Shown here: positions 36,901 through 47,869 of the stretch, one piece after another
Numbering within the stretch: the first letter of the stretch is position 1
Layout: each line of letters begins with the position of its first letter
DNA from: Nymphalis io
Taxonomy: Eukaryota; Arthropoda; Insecta; Lepidoptera; Nymphalidae
Direction of reading: 5' to 3'
Length of the DNA stretch: 64,000 nucleotides
Assembly: GCF_905147045.1 (NCBI RefSeq)
Contig: NC_065911.1
Coordinates: forward strand, 2,666,001 to 2,730,000
Made by a program: the position numbers and the translations under genes
Notes under the pieces: generated by a model
The model's database searches: none
What the model was told of the DNA's origin: nothing
The model's input: the letters and a program-made list of their open reading frames with translations, nothing else

Positions 36901-37900
36901 TAGGATTGAATTATTATCTTTTATTAGAACTATTTGTTCAATTAATTAAGGTAGGAGTGATTAACAGTAATATGAAACGACATCCAATGATCCCTTGGCA
37001 ACTGATCAATTTTAACGTCGCCTTAAGCTTTTTTAAATGAAGACTACCTAGGCTTACACTGCATACATTGAAAAAATATTAAGAAATTAGGCATATTACT
37101 CTATACAGGTGTTATATATTTGATAAAAAATCTGTGTAAAAACAAAAAAAAAAATAACCAAATGATAAGATGACACAAATTTAACATTAAATAATAATCA
37201 TTTATTTATTACTTTTTACAACTTTGTTACGATTTAAGCTTGAATACTTATAATAAGTATAGAGATAAGTTTGTGCCAGATAGCTTTACTGTTTTAAATC
37301 AACATACACGCCTATTAGCAACATGTAGTAAATCGAAAAAAACCACTAAGATTAATCGAAATAAACAATCTGCAGGTACTTGACAGTTGACAGTTTCAAA
37401 GAGAGTTATAAACTTGTGTGAGCAGGCACGTACTTTTTATTACGAATTATTATAATCTGATTTACTATTAATTTAAAAATTTTACACTGAGCTTTCTTTA
37501 AATTATTAACATTTTAAGTTTTGGTTTCAAGTTCGATCCATTATTATCTAACGTTAAGTTATACTTGCTGGATTTAGTCCTTTTTGCAAGGCCGCTTGGA
37601 TAAGTAAAACCCACTCATTACTCATTCTATTGCTAAACAGGAGCAATTTATATTACTGTGTTCCCGTTTGAAGTATTACAGAGGCATAGTAATTACATAC
37701 ACATGGGATAAATCACCTAGTTCCAATGATATCAAATGTTGGAATCATTTTCCCATTAGTATACACTATTAATGGGTTGCCAATAGCATGATTACTCTTT
37801 TTTTACATTTTCAATGTCCAAGGGAATTGTTTTCTTATGGTCTTTAGCTTAACCTTAGTTAATAATGTCTCTCTCTATAAAGACTGTTCTAGGTCGTACA
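34000..37900. other. AT-rich intergenic DNA with a few repeat hints
   Basis: No convincing gene. A 124-codon minus-strand frame (34440-34814) is mostly Lys, Asn and Ile with no domain. Positions 35151-35290 start with CAGGCCCGGATTTAGAG and contain GGCCCCTGGGCAC, reminiscent of decayed hAT-like repeats, but the other end was not found. At about 36220-36272 a more GC-rich passage ends in a donor-like GTAAGTG and could be a non-coding first exon. Confidence 0.35.
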
Positions 37901-37924
37901 TACAATAATTTTTTGAAATGTATT

Positions 37925-38062
37925 TATCTTAGTTAGGCGGACTGGCAAATAGGCTAACTGATGGGTGACATTGACGCTTTAAGAAATATTAATCATTCCT
38001 TACATCGCCAATGCGCCACCAATCTTCCCTAGGTTATGTCTCTTGTGCCTGTAGCTATAACA
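37925..38062 (-). repeat. SINE-C 3' half
   Basis: GGCGGACTGGCAAATAGGC, TTACATCGCCAATGCGCCACC and CTCTTGTGCCTGTAGC on the + strand are the reverse of the SINE-C 3' half. Confidence 0.55.
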
Positions 38063-39164
38063 AATATTTTCTTAATAACAGAGAACAAACAAAGTTTTGT
38101 TTGATTACCTTAAACGAATAAAGCTTTCTCGTAAATCTGCAGGAAAGGATCTGGATTCTGGACGTAGGTAATCTTGTATGTATTGCTTTATCTTCAAACA
38201 CCATTATGATTACATAATGTAGAAAGGATACAGATTTGTTCGATAGAAACACGAGAAGTCTTAAAGTCCCAATAGTGTATTTATTTATTTATATCATACC
38301 TATACCAATAATTTATTCGTAGTGTTGTAGAACATAGCTCGGTTATATGGTCACCTAATTATGCCAGCAAAAGAATTGATTCTGTGGACAAATTGTTTTT
38401 TTGCGTTTTTGTTTTCGCTATAAATATAATTTAACATGCATGCAGTTGAATATATTTCCTTATATAATGTTCTTTAATATAATCAGATAAGATGAATCAG
38501 AATAGATGTCCATTTACGAATAATAAGACTTACATTTAATAAACTAAAATAATCTCAAGTAAATTGTATTATGCCATTTATTATTATTAATCTTAATCTA
38601 AATATGTCGCACAGGAACTATCTCGTCATTAAGAATTTTCCGGGAAACCGCTTCCCGGGTGCAACCCACTGGAGCTCGGCGTCCCATTTTCAGCGCTAAT
38701 TAATAAACAGCCAGACAGATATACCCGTAAATAACTCGTCTAGAAAATATACAATTAAGCAACAATATTCGATGGTATTTAGTACTGGCTTTATATAAAT
38801 TGGGGCAGACGAGCAATTGCATATTATAATAATGGTTGTAACTACATCTACTCGTAATTCCGGTTTCTTTAGCCATTTTTACAATCGTTAGGAATTAAAA
38901 GAAAATTATTATATAAATGTAACGAATAGGTAATTTAGATATAATGACATTTATCGTTTTTCTTATAATACATAGTAACCTTTACGTGAATCTTTAAAAT
39001 CGGTTCAAACGGTTCGATTTTATGTGGTGACCAACATTGGTTGATCAACAAAAAATTGAAAAAGAAAGAATAGTGAAAAAAAAGAACAATTGAAACACGG
39101 CAAACTTATATTGTGTACATATTTTTGGGTGAAAAAGTCTTTTTATACAGTTCGACACTGGCTC

Positions 39165-39262
39165 TCTTATCATTCAAACCGGAATCCAACAATACAAGGT
39201 ATTGCTTTTTGACGTAAGAATAACTAGCGGTGTTCACTCGGGTAGTCCTGCGTAATTCCCCT
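39165..39262 (-). repeat. SINE-C head fragment (unit 1)
   Basis: CATTCAAACCGGAATCCAAC and GGTGTTCACTCGGGTAGTCC on the + strand match a diverged SINE-C head in reverse. The same piece recurs 2653 bases later, at 41818-41915. Confidence 0.4.
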
Positions 39263-39974
39263 ACCAGAAAAATTAGTTTTAATTAAATAGACTATTGAAA
39301 ATAACCATGGCAAATTGACGATCACATTTTGGCATCCCTATAAGAGATGGTAATATGGCTTTTGATTGTTACGTCTAATTTCTGTTATAAACAATTAAAA
39401 AAATATATATTTAAATATGAATCTTATTTCCAATTGATAAAGTAGGTTATAATTCTGAATCGAAATAATTATACTATGTATATGTGTATAATCCTATGAA
39501 ATAAAAGAGTATGTAATATTTAGGTCAAGGAGTGTCTACGCAATTTACTTAACCGTTTACATAATACCTAATAAATATAACTGAAGCACTTAATATAATG
39601 GAATACATCCATATGAATTCTCAATAGTCATACTCTTTTTGTCATGACATTTACAAACGGATCACAAATTGCGTTCTTATCGCGAGTAACGATTGTTATA
39701 ACTAAACGAAAGGTTTAATAAAACACCGCGACCCGTCACAACGCTCTATTAAACGCGAAAGCATTAAATAATCCAGGGCGACATTTATTGGATGCGTGTT
39801 AAGTGATCCACTAAGATCTCTTCCTTGAACGAGAATGTTGATATAATTGAGTGGCTACTATATAGTTCATAATTATATTCGGTTATTTTTATTAATGCTT
39901 GTATGGTTATAATATTTTTTATGTATCTGTGTGATCTTCATTACATATATATGGCAGAAATTTAAAAAAAATTC

Positions 39975-40080
39975 TTTCATCGCCGAGCACGAGACGAATT
40001 ATAAACTCAAATTAAGCACATGAAAGTTCAGTGCTTGCTTTTGAACCCGCAATCATCGCGCTATTCGCGCATTCATGTAT
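39975..40080 (-). repeat. SINE-A 5' fragment (unit 1)
   Basis: CGAGCACGAGACGAATTATA, AAATTAAGCACATGAAAG and GCTTTTGAACCCGCAATCAT on the + strand are the reverse of the SINE-A head and early body. The copy is present again at 42628-42733. Confidence 0.6.
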
Positions 40081-40689
40081 TGTCCTAGCTTAACTAAGAA
40101 GGAATTAATGAAAAAAAAAAGATGTACGTAGACACGTACGAAAGGCAATTATTTATATAGAAAATTTTGTTAGTTCATTTGTCACAAACATTAAAAAACA
40201 AATGTTATCTTTGATCTTTTTAGATATTTATAGTGTTTTAGCAATAAAAGAGTACTCGGTATATAATATGTTTGTTCTATGAGTTTCACTGTACTTATTT
40301 ACACAAACGTTTTCAAAACGTAAAGTCAAGGCCTCCAAGATCCAGGGCCGATTTGTGGATAGACACGCGGTAAAAATTTTATCTGACACATGCGTGTGTT
40401 CTTACAATGTTTTCATTTACCAACGAGCAAAAGATAAATTATAAACACAATGAAAAATTTCAATAACAAATCTATTTGAAAGTATGTGCAAACTCTACAA
40501 AAGGTAGCTCGAATTCACGATTCCCCTGTTAAGATGCTGTTTGAGCAATTTCAGCTGTTTTTGATAAATATGATAAAAATACTTAAGCATATATCTATGA
40601 TAGACAGACATATAAGTAAATTATTAGATATACTGTATGTATTATAACTGACACAGTTCGCATACAAATAATCTTTATATATTTAATAT

Positions 40690-40975
40690 TTGGTGGTAGG
40701 CGTAGTAAGTCTGGGTAGGTTGGTAGGTCATCTAATCATCAGATATTCTACCGCCAAACAGCAATAAATATTGTGTTCCGATATGAAGGGTGAGTGAGTG
40801 AGTAACTACAAGCACAAGGGACATCACATCGTAGATTCCAAGATTGGTGGCACATTGGCGATGTAAGTAATGGTTAATATTTCTTACATCACCAATGTCT
40901 ATAGGCAGTGGTGACCACTTACATCAGGTGGCCCATTTATCCGTCCGCCTCGGTATATTATAATAAAAAACGGTG
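40690..40975 (+). mobile_element. SINE-C copy, full length (unit 1)
   Basis: It begins TTTGGTGGTAGGCGTAGTAA and passes ATCATCAGATATTCTACCGC, GGTGAGTGAGTGAG and GGTTAATATTTCTTACATC. It ends CATCAGGTGGCCCATTTATC, then CGCCTCGG and an A-rich tail. It defines the plus orientation of this family and is repeated at 43343-43628. Confidence 0.7.
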
Positions 40976-42627
40976 GACCATTAAACTTAAATCCGTCATC
41001 GCAGTCGTGTCACGTTACTAAGACGAGATATTAATCTATAAATAACAGTGAGCCATCCGAGATATTAATTAACGATACGATATTCTTTACGGAATGCGAT
41101 ATTTTTACTTGATTCGTTTTATTCAGCAACGTCACGAATTCTTGGTTCGCTGTTTCGGAACAGTTGTTACGAATAATAAGACTTACATTTAATAAACTAA
41201 AATAATCTCAAGTAAATTGTATTATGCCATTTATTATTATTAATCTTAATCTAAATATGTCGCACAGGAACTATCTCGTCATTAAGAATTTTCCGGGAAA
41301 CCGCTTCCCGGGTGCAACCCACTGGAGCTCGGCGTCCCATTTTCAGCGCTAATTAATAAACAGCCAGACAGATATACCCGTAAATAACTCGTCTAGAAAA
41401 TATACAATTAAGCAACAATATTCGATGGTATTTAGTACTGGCTTTATATAAATTGGGGCAGACGAGCAATTGCATATTATAATAATGGTTGTAACTACAT
41501 CTACTCGTAATTCCGGTTTCTTTAGCCATTTTTACAATCGTTAGGAATTAAAAGAAAATTATTATATAAATGTAACGAATAGGTAATTTAGATATAATGA
41601 CATTTATCGTTTTTCTTATAATACATAGTAACCTTTACGTGAATCTTTAAAATCGGTTCAAACGGTTCGATTTTATGTGGTGACCAACATTGGTTGATCA
41701 ACAAAAAATTGAAAAAGAAAGAATAGTGAAAAAAAAGAACAATTGAAACACGGCAAACTTATATTGTGTACATATTTTTGGGTGAAAAAGTCTTTTTATA
41801 CAGTTCGACACTGGCTCTCTTATCATTCAAACCGGAATCCAACAATACAAGGTATTGCTTTTTGACGTAAGAATAACTAGCGGTGTTCACTCGGGTAGTC
41901 CTGCGTAATTCCCCTACCAGAAAAATTAGTTTTAATTAAATAGACTATTGAAAATAACCATGGCAAATTGACGATCACATTTTGGCATCCCTATAAGAGA
42001 TGGTAATATGGTTTTTGATTGTTACGTCTAATTTCTGTTATAAACAATTAAAAAAATATATATTTAAATATGAATCTTATTTCCAATTGATAAAGTAGGT
42101 TATAATTCTGAATCGAAATAATTATACTATGTATATGTGTATAATCCTATGAAATAAAAGAGTATGTAATATTTAGGTCAAGGAGTGTCTACGCAATTTA
42201 CTTAACCGTTTACATAATACCTAATAAATATAACTGAAGCACTTAATATAATGGAATACATCCATATGAATTCTCAATAGTCATACTCTTTTTGTCATGA
42301 CATTTACAAACGGATCACAAATTGCGTTCTTATCGCGAGTAACGATTGTTATAACTAAACGAAAGGTTTAATAAAACACCGCGACCCGTCACAACGCTCT
42401 ATTAAACGCGAAAGCATTAAATAATCCAGGGCGACATTTATTGGATGCGTGTTAAGTGATCCACTAAGATCTCTTCCTTGAACGAGAATGTTGATATAAT
42501 TGAGTGGCTACTATATAGTTCATAATTATATTCGGTTATTTTTATTAATGCTTGTATGGTTATAATATTTTTTATGTATCTGTGTGATCTTCATTACATA
42601 TATATGGCAGAAATTTAAAAAAAATTC

Positions 42628-42733
42628 TTTCATCGCCGAGCACGAGACGAATTATAAACTCAAATTAAGCACATGAAAGTTCAGTGCTTGCTTTTGAACC
42701 CGCAATCATCGCGCTATTCGCGCATTCATGTAT
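42628..42733 (-). repeat. SINE-A 5' fragment (unit 2)
   Basis: Duplicate of 39975-40080 produced by the tandem duplication, not by a separate insertion. Confidence 0.6.
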
Positions 42734-43342
42734 TGTCCTAGCTTAACTAAGAAGGAATTAATGAAAAAAAAAAGATGTACGTAGACACGTACGAAAGGCA
42801 ATTATTTATATAGAAAATTTTGTTAGTTCATTTGTCACAAACATTAAAAAACAAATGTTATCTTTGATCTTTTTAGATATTTATAGTGTTTTAGCAATAA
42901 AAGAGTACTCGGTATATAATATGTTTGTTCTATGAGTTTCACTGTACTTATTTACACAAACGTTTTCAAAACGTAAAGTCAAGGCCTCCAAGATCCAGGG
43001 CCGATTTGTGGATAGACACGCGGTAAAAATTTTATCTGACACATGCGTGTGTTCTTACAATGTTTTCATTTACCAACGAGCAAAAGATAAATTATAAACA
43101 CAATGAAAAATTTCAATAACAAATCTATTTGAAAGTATGTGCAAACTCTACAAAAGGTAGCTCGAATTCACGATTCCCCTGTTAAGATGCTGTTTGAGCA
43201 ATTTCAGCTGTTTTTGATAAATATGATAAAAATACTTAAGCATATATCTATGATAGACAGACATATAAGTAAATTATTAGATATACTGTATGTATTATAA
43301 CTGACACAGTTCGCATACAAATAATCTTTATATATTTAATAT

Positions 43343-43628
43343 TTGGTGGTAGGCGTAGTAAGTCTGGGTAGGTTGGTAGGTCATCTAATCATCAGATATT
43401 CTACCGCCAAACAGCAATAAATATTGTGTTCCGATATGAAGGGTGAGTGAGTGAGTAACTACAAGCACAAGGGACATCACATCGTAGATTCCAAGATTGG
43501 TGGCACATTGGCGATGTAAGTAATGGTTAATATTTCTTACATCACCAATGTCTATAGGCAGTGGTGACCACTTACATCAGGTGGCCCATTTATCCGTCCG
43601 CCTCGGTATATTATAATAAAAAACGGTG
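43343..43628 (+). mobile_element. SINE-C copy (unit 2)
   Basis: Duplicate of 40690-40975 carried along with the 2653-bp unit. Confidence 0.7.
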
Positions 43629-43849
43629 GACCATTAAACTTAAATCCGTCATCGCAGTCGTGTCACGTTACTAAGACGAGATATTAATCTATAAATAACA
43701 GTGAGCCATCCGAGATATTAATTAACGATACGATATTCTTTACGGAATGCGATATTTTTACTTGATTCGTTTTATTCAGCAACGTCACGAATTCTTGGTT
43801 CGCTGTTTCGGAACAGCTGTTTCGAATAATGATTTCGAAAGCTATGTAT

Positions 43850-46800
43850 ATTTAAGATATCTAGAAATAATAATGTAGATTTAGTATTTCTATTGAATTT
43901 AGATTAAGATTTAGTATTTATCATTTTGATAAATTAATAATTTATATTATATATATAGGCCTCTGCATCTTTGACAGATGATTTAAGCGGCATCGCGAAG
44001 GCACTTGCGTTCATGACTGAAAAGACCAATGCGAGAGAGGATCCTCCGGCCGCACTTCCGACAAGTGTATGCGCCCCCAGATGGGCGGGGGTTTGAAGCC
44101 CGCTCATAACGCCTAGTGCGTTTTTCTTTTAGTAGTTTAAACCAGTCATTGTCATGCTTTGATTGACCTTCGTGAATAAGGCGTCGCCACTTGGCACGGT
44201 CCTCTGCAAGTTCCTCCCATCGATTGCTAGGGATGTTAAACGCAACCATATCACGCTTAGCGCAATCTTTGTAACGGAGCATAGGCCGCCCAACAGACCT
44301 CTTTGCATCCACAACCTCTCCCAGTAGTATTTGCCTTGGAAGACGGGTCTGCTCCATTCGATGCACGTGTCCCAGCCACCGTAACCGTTTTTTTTTTAGA
44401 ATGGCCATGATGCTAGGCAGCTGTGCCTTGCCTAGAACAGACTCGTTTGTCACGCGATCCTGCCATGTGATGCCCAGAATGTTCCGAAGACAGCGCAAGT
44501 GAAATGTGTTTAGTCGGCGTTCTTGTTTTACGTACGTTGTCCACGTTTCTGCTCCATACAAGAGTGTGCTTAGGACACATGATTGGTAAACAAGCATTTT
44601 CGTTTTTACCGTAAGGTGTCTGTTATCCCAAGCCCTTGAACAGAGCCTCCCGAACATAGAGGCTGCTTTGCCGATGCGGAAGTCGATCTCTGCATCAAGC
44701 GAGAGATTGCTTGACAAATGTGACCCAAGGTAGCAAAATTTGTTAACCACCTGTAAAGGTGCGCCGTTAAGCAAGATGACTGGTTGCTCTAAACATCCTT
44801 GCGCTAAAATAACGGTCTTCTTGCAGTTTATGGACATTGAGAAGAGGTCACACGCTCTGGCAAATTTGTCCATTAGACTCTGGAGTTGAGTTTGGTCATG
44901 AGCAACGAAGGCAGCGTCGTCAGCGAAGAGGAGACTATCTACAAATAGGTCCTCCCTGTAGCGTTTGGACTTGAGCATTGAGATGTTGTACAGCCTACCA
45001 TCGGTTCGCGTGTGTAAGTGGACGCCTTGCTGTTCATCTCCAAAAGCAACCTTCAGAAGCACCGAGAAGAATATTCCGAACAAGGTGGGGGCCAGTGCAC
45101 AACCTTGACGAACGCCACGGCGTACGTCGAATGGCGTGGATGCGTTGCCATTGTGCAGGACGGTGACTTCCATACCTTCGTGGAACGATTGCACTATCCT
45201 TAGGAGTTTTGGGGGGCATCCAATTCTGACAAGAACCGAGTACAACCCCTCTCTGCTCACGGAGTCAAAAGCCTTATTTAGGTCTACAAATGCAATGACT
45301 AGGGGGGTGTGTTGCTCCCTACACTTTTCTTGTAGCTGTCTGAGTGAAAATATCATGTCGACAGTTGACCGTTGGGACCTAAAACCACATTGTGCCTCAG
45401 GGTATACGCGGTCGGCGAGCCTTTGTAGTTTGCCTAAAATGGCCCTGGCAAAGGCTTTACCGACGATGCTAAGAAGAGATATACCGCGGTAACAGTTGCA
45501 GTCGCCACGATCGCCTTTGCCTTTGTAAAGAGTGACGATGTTAGCATCTCGCATATCCTGAGGGACGTAGTTTTCTTCCCAGCACTTAGCCAGGTGGTTA
45601 TGAAGGATGGGCAAGAGGCACTCAAGCTTGACGACTTCGGTGACAACATCGTCTTTTCCGGGGCTCTTTCCGCATTTGAGCTTCTTGACGGCCAGATAAA
45701 GTTCCTCTACTGTGGGTGCAACGTCTAGCTCGTGCCAAGTTGCCAGATTCGGGACAAGCTCCATTGGTTCTGGCTGAATATCCACTGGGCACGAGTAGAG
45801 CCCCTTGTAGTATTCTACCCATCGTGCTATCTGACGGGTGCTGTCTGTTATAACAGAACCGTCGGTTTCCTTGAGAGGTGCCGTCTTTTTTGGAGTAGGT
45901 CCAAGAGCTCTTTTGATGCCCGCGTACACCCCGCCAATATCCCCCGCGTTTGCGCACGCTTGGATGCTTTGGCAAAGCTCTGTCCAATACGCATTTACAA
46001 AGAAGCGCGTGCTACGCTGGAGTGAGGCTTTTGCCTTCGTGAGATCTTTACGCGTCGCATCGCAAGGGTTAAGGCGAAAATTTAAAGCGGCTTGGCGTTT
46101 CGAGTCAATCAAGGGAAGTAAGTGCTCCTCGTTTTCTTGAAACCAGTCGTAAGATTTTGCCTTTTGATAGCCAAAAATCTTGCCTGCAGTGTCAGTGAGA
46201 AGAGACTTGACTTTTTCCCATTCGACTCGCGCTGATGCCGTACTATCCCAAGTTGCAACTTCTTCGCGGACGAGTTCCCCAAATGACTCCACTACTTCCA
46301 TGTCACGAGTCTTGAAAAGATTTATCTTTTTACGACCGGGTGGCTTGGAAGAATGGACTCTTCTAGGGACAAGTCGGACTTTAGTAGCAACGAGGCTGTG
46401 ATCGGTGTCACAATCGGCACTGTGAAACGCCCGCGTGTGGAGCGTTTCCCGTAGATCCCTCCTTCTTGTAAGAGCAAGGTCTAATTGGTGCCAGTGTTTA
46501 GATCGAGGGTGCATCCACGAGACTTTCCGCATCATTTTGCCTTTAAAAAAGGTGTTGGTAACACACAGCTGGTGCCTTGAGCAAAACTCCAACAGTCGTT
46601 GTCCGTTGTCGTTAAGCTTCCCTATGCCGTGTGCACCGAGGCATTCAGGCCAGGCTGATGTGCCCTGACCGACGCGGGCATTAAAGTCACCCAAAATATG
46701 CAGTCTGTCAGTTGGATTTACCCTGCGCACTGTCTCATCGAGCTGGCCGTAGAATTGATCCTTGGTCTCGGGTTTTGAACTAAGCGTCGGTGCGTAGGCG

Positions 46801-47858
46801 GAAATTAGCGTGACAAAGCCGCTTTTTGTGTTTAGACGCAAGACCATAATTCGCTCGGAAACGCCTACAGGTGTTTCTATGGCGTTGATGAGATGGTTTC
46901 GAACCGCGAAACCTACACCATGCTCTCGTGTTTCCAAGGAACTCTTGCCCTTCCAGTAAAAAGTGTAGTTAGCTTCACGCAAAGACCCTTCGTCTTCAGT
47001 TCTGGTCTCTTGTAAGGCTACAATATCAATATTGAGCCTTGTAAGCTCCACGTCGATACTGTAAGTTTTGCGCAGTTCTTGGGCGCAATCGGAGCTTCCG
47101 TAGGTGTTCGGGAAGCTTGTCCTCATCGTTCGGACATTCCATGTCGCAAAGCGCATGTAAGCAGCGATGGTGTGGGTTTTGGGATTTTTGTTCCTTTGAG
47201 CAGGTGGTTAATGTCACAGCGTCAACGTCTAGCTGTAAGGCTTGTGTTCCGTTCACCCAGGCGGAACAAGTTAACGCTGAGGCGGATCAGTACCTTATTG
47301 ATCGGGGGCTGCCCGACTTAAAGCAGGCGGTAACTGATCAATGGATCTACGATGGATCCTTCTACTGTCAAGAGTGGCCCCTGGCGTCCGCACTTACGCC
47401 TATTCGTGCTGACTTATAACCGGTGACTGCCACTCTCCGTGTTGTTTTCCACCTGCAAGACAGGTGAGCGAAGTGTCCTCTCCGTGGATGCTGCTACGCC
47501 TGGGCCAGGCGACTTTATGGCAACACGGGCTTGCCCAGTACCCATGCCACCCTCTCCTCCTCCCCAGCAGGATCCGCAGGAATGACGAGTCAATACGTGT
47601 GGTGCTGGTTTGGCCGCAGGTGACTGGCTTACGCCTAAACGGAGGCACCGCTCCGGGTTTAATATTAGTTTTCCTTCTTCTTTGGCGTGACGCTGGGATA
47701 ATTTTGGGAAACAGCGTATCAAGGAGAGGGGGGAGGATACTGTGATCACGGAAGATACAGGAATGTGACACTAGTAGCTAGAGCAGTCCGGGGTCGCGTA
47801 CCCGTAGTGATTCCAACCAGCTATCGGACAGATAACTGGTAGATCCACCCTCTGGACA
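43850..47858 (-). mobile_element. Non-LTR retrotransposon (LINE), apparently full length
   Basis: About 4 kb on the minus strand: a GC-richer 5' region of about 700 bases (47858-47157), one long ORF (47156-43983), and a short AT-rich 3' region with loosely repeated AAATACTAAATCT-type units near 43860-43930. The single ORF with endonuclease first and reverse transcriptase second, and no separate ORF1, is the RTE-type layout, but the clade is my inference. The 5' limit is set by a sharp fall in GC at AAATTTTATTAATAAATAA, and the 3' limit is approximate. No target-site duplication could be fixed. Confidence 0.8.
43983..47156 (-). CDS. LINE endonuclease/reverse transcriptase, 1057 residues, intact
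   Basis: An uninterrupted ORF starts MRFATWNVRTMR. The N-terminal APE-type endonuclease (about 1-260) shows ALQETRT (Glu50), LHILGDFNARVG (Asp157, Asn159) and DTDHSLVATK (SDH-like motif near 250-254). The reverse transcriptase (about 480-800) shows GKSPGKDDVV, IVTLYKGKGDRGDCNCYRG, motif A IAFVDLNKAFDSV, motif B GVRQGCALAPTLFG and the catalytic FADD at 744-747. After the thumb, RLRWLGHVHRM and KRSVGRPMLRYKD are typical of this group. Near the C-terminus, CRKCGRRILSRIGLFSHERK then C forms a single zinc-knuckle-like finger. It would nick target DNA and copy its own RNA there. The absence of any stop or frameshift suggests recent arrival and possible activity. Confidence 0.92.
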   Translation of the reverse strand: MRFATWNVRTMRTSFPNTYGSSDCAQELRKTYSIDVELTRLNIDIVALQETRTEDEGSLREANYTFYWKGKSSLETREHGVGFAVRNHLINAIETPVGVSERIMVLRLNTKSGFVTLISAYAPTLSSKPETKDQFYGQLDETVRRVNPTDRLHILGDFNARVGQGTSAWPECLGAHGIGKLNDNGQRLLEFCSRHQLCVTNTFFKGKMMRKVSWMHPRSKHWHQLDLALTRRRDLRETLHTRAFHSADCDTDHSLVATKVRLVPRRVHSSKPPGRKKINLFKTRDMEVVESFGELVREEVATWDSTASARVEWEKVKSLLTDTAGKIFGYQKAKSYDWFQENEEHLLPLIDSKRQAALNFRLNPCDATRKDLTKAKASLQRSTRFFVNAYWTELCQSIQACANAGDIGGVYAGIKRALGPTPKKTAPLKETDGSVITDSTRQIARWVEYYKGLYSCPVDIQPEPMELVPNLATWHELDVAPTVEELYLAVKKLKCGKSPGKDDVVTEVVKLECLLPILHNHLAKCWEENYVPQDMRDANIVTLYKGKGDRGDCNCYRGISLLSIVGKAFARAILGKLQRLADRVYPEAQCGFRSQRSTVDMIFSLRQLQEKCREQHTPLVIAFVDLNKAFDSVSREGLYSVLVRIGCPPKLLRIVQSFHEGMEVTVLHNGNASTPFDVRRGVRQGCALAPTLFGIFFSVLLKVAFGDEQQGVHLHTRTDGRLYNISMLKSKRYREDLFVDSLLFADDAAFVAHDQTQLQSLMDKFARACDLFSMSINCKKTVILAQGCLEQPVILLNGAPLQVVNKFCYLGSHLSSNLSLDAEIDFRIGKAASMFGRLCSRAWDNRHLTVKTKMLVYQSCVLSTLLYGAETWTTYVKQERRLNTFHLRCLRNILGITWQDRVTNESVLGKAQLPSIMAILKKKRLRWLGHVHRMEQTRLPRQILLGEVVDAKRSVGRPMLRYKDCAKRDMVAFNIPSNRWEELAEDRAKWRRLIHEGQSKHDNDWFKLLKEKRTRRYERASNPRPSGGAYTCRKCGRRILSRIGLFSHERKCLRDAA

Positions 47859-47869
47859 AAATTTTATTA

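Larger units (their letters stand above)
38518..41170. repeat. Tandem duplication, unit 1 (2653 bp)
   Basis: The unit starts GAATAATAAGACTTACATTT and is repeated from 41171 with a constant offset of 2653 bases at both ends and at internal checkpoints, so there is no net insertion or deletion. I saw only one internal difference (C at 39359, T at 42012) and one near the right edge (T at 41164, C at 43817). The unit contains SINE-A and SINE-C pieces but no gene. Confidence 0.95.
41171..43823. repeat. Tandem duplication, unit 2 (2653 bp)
   Basis: Second copy of 38518-41170. The junction with unit 1 (GTTACGAATAATAAG) and the right edge (GTTTCGAATAATGATT) share CGAATAAT. The breakpoint therefore lies in short homology, which fits unequal exchange or replication slippage at microhomology. 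The LINE 3' end follows within about 30-150 bases. Confidence 0.95.

Noticed and set aside
45622..46140. Several overlapping frames on both strands within 44-47.7 kb
   Set aside because: They are shadows of the intact LINE ORF in other frames.
47400..47771. Possible separate ORF1 of the LINE on the minus strand
   Set aside because: Two overlapping frames of similar length exist, neither has a recognisable gag, RRM or zinc-knuckle motif, and this region is better read as 5' UTR.
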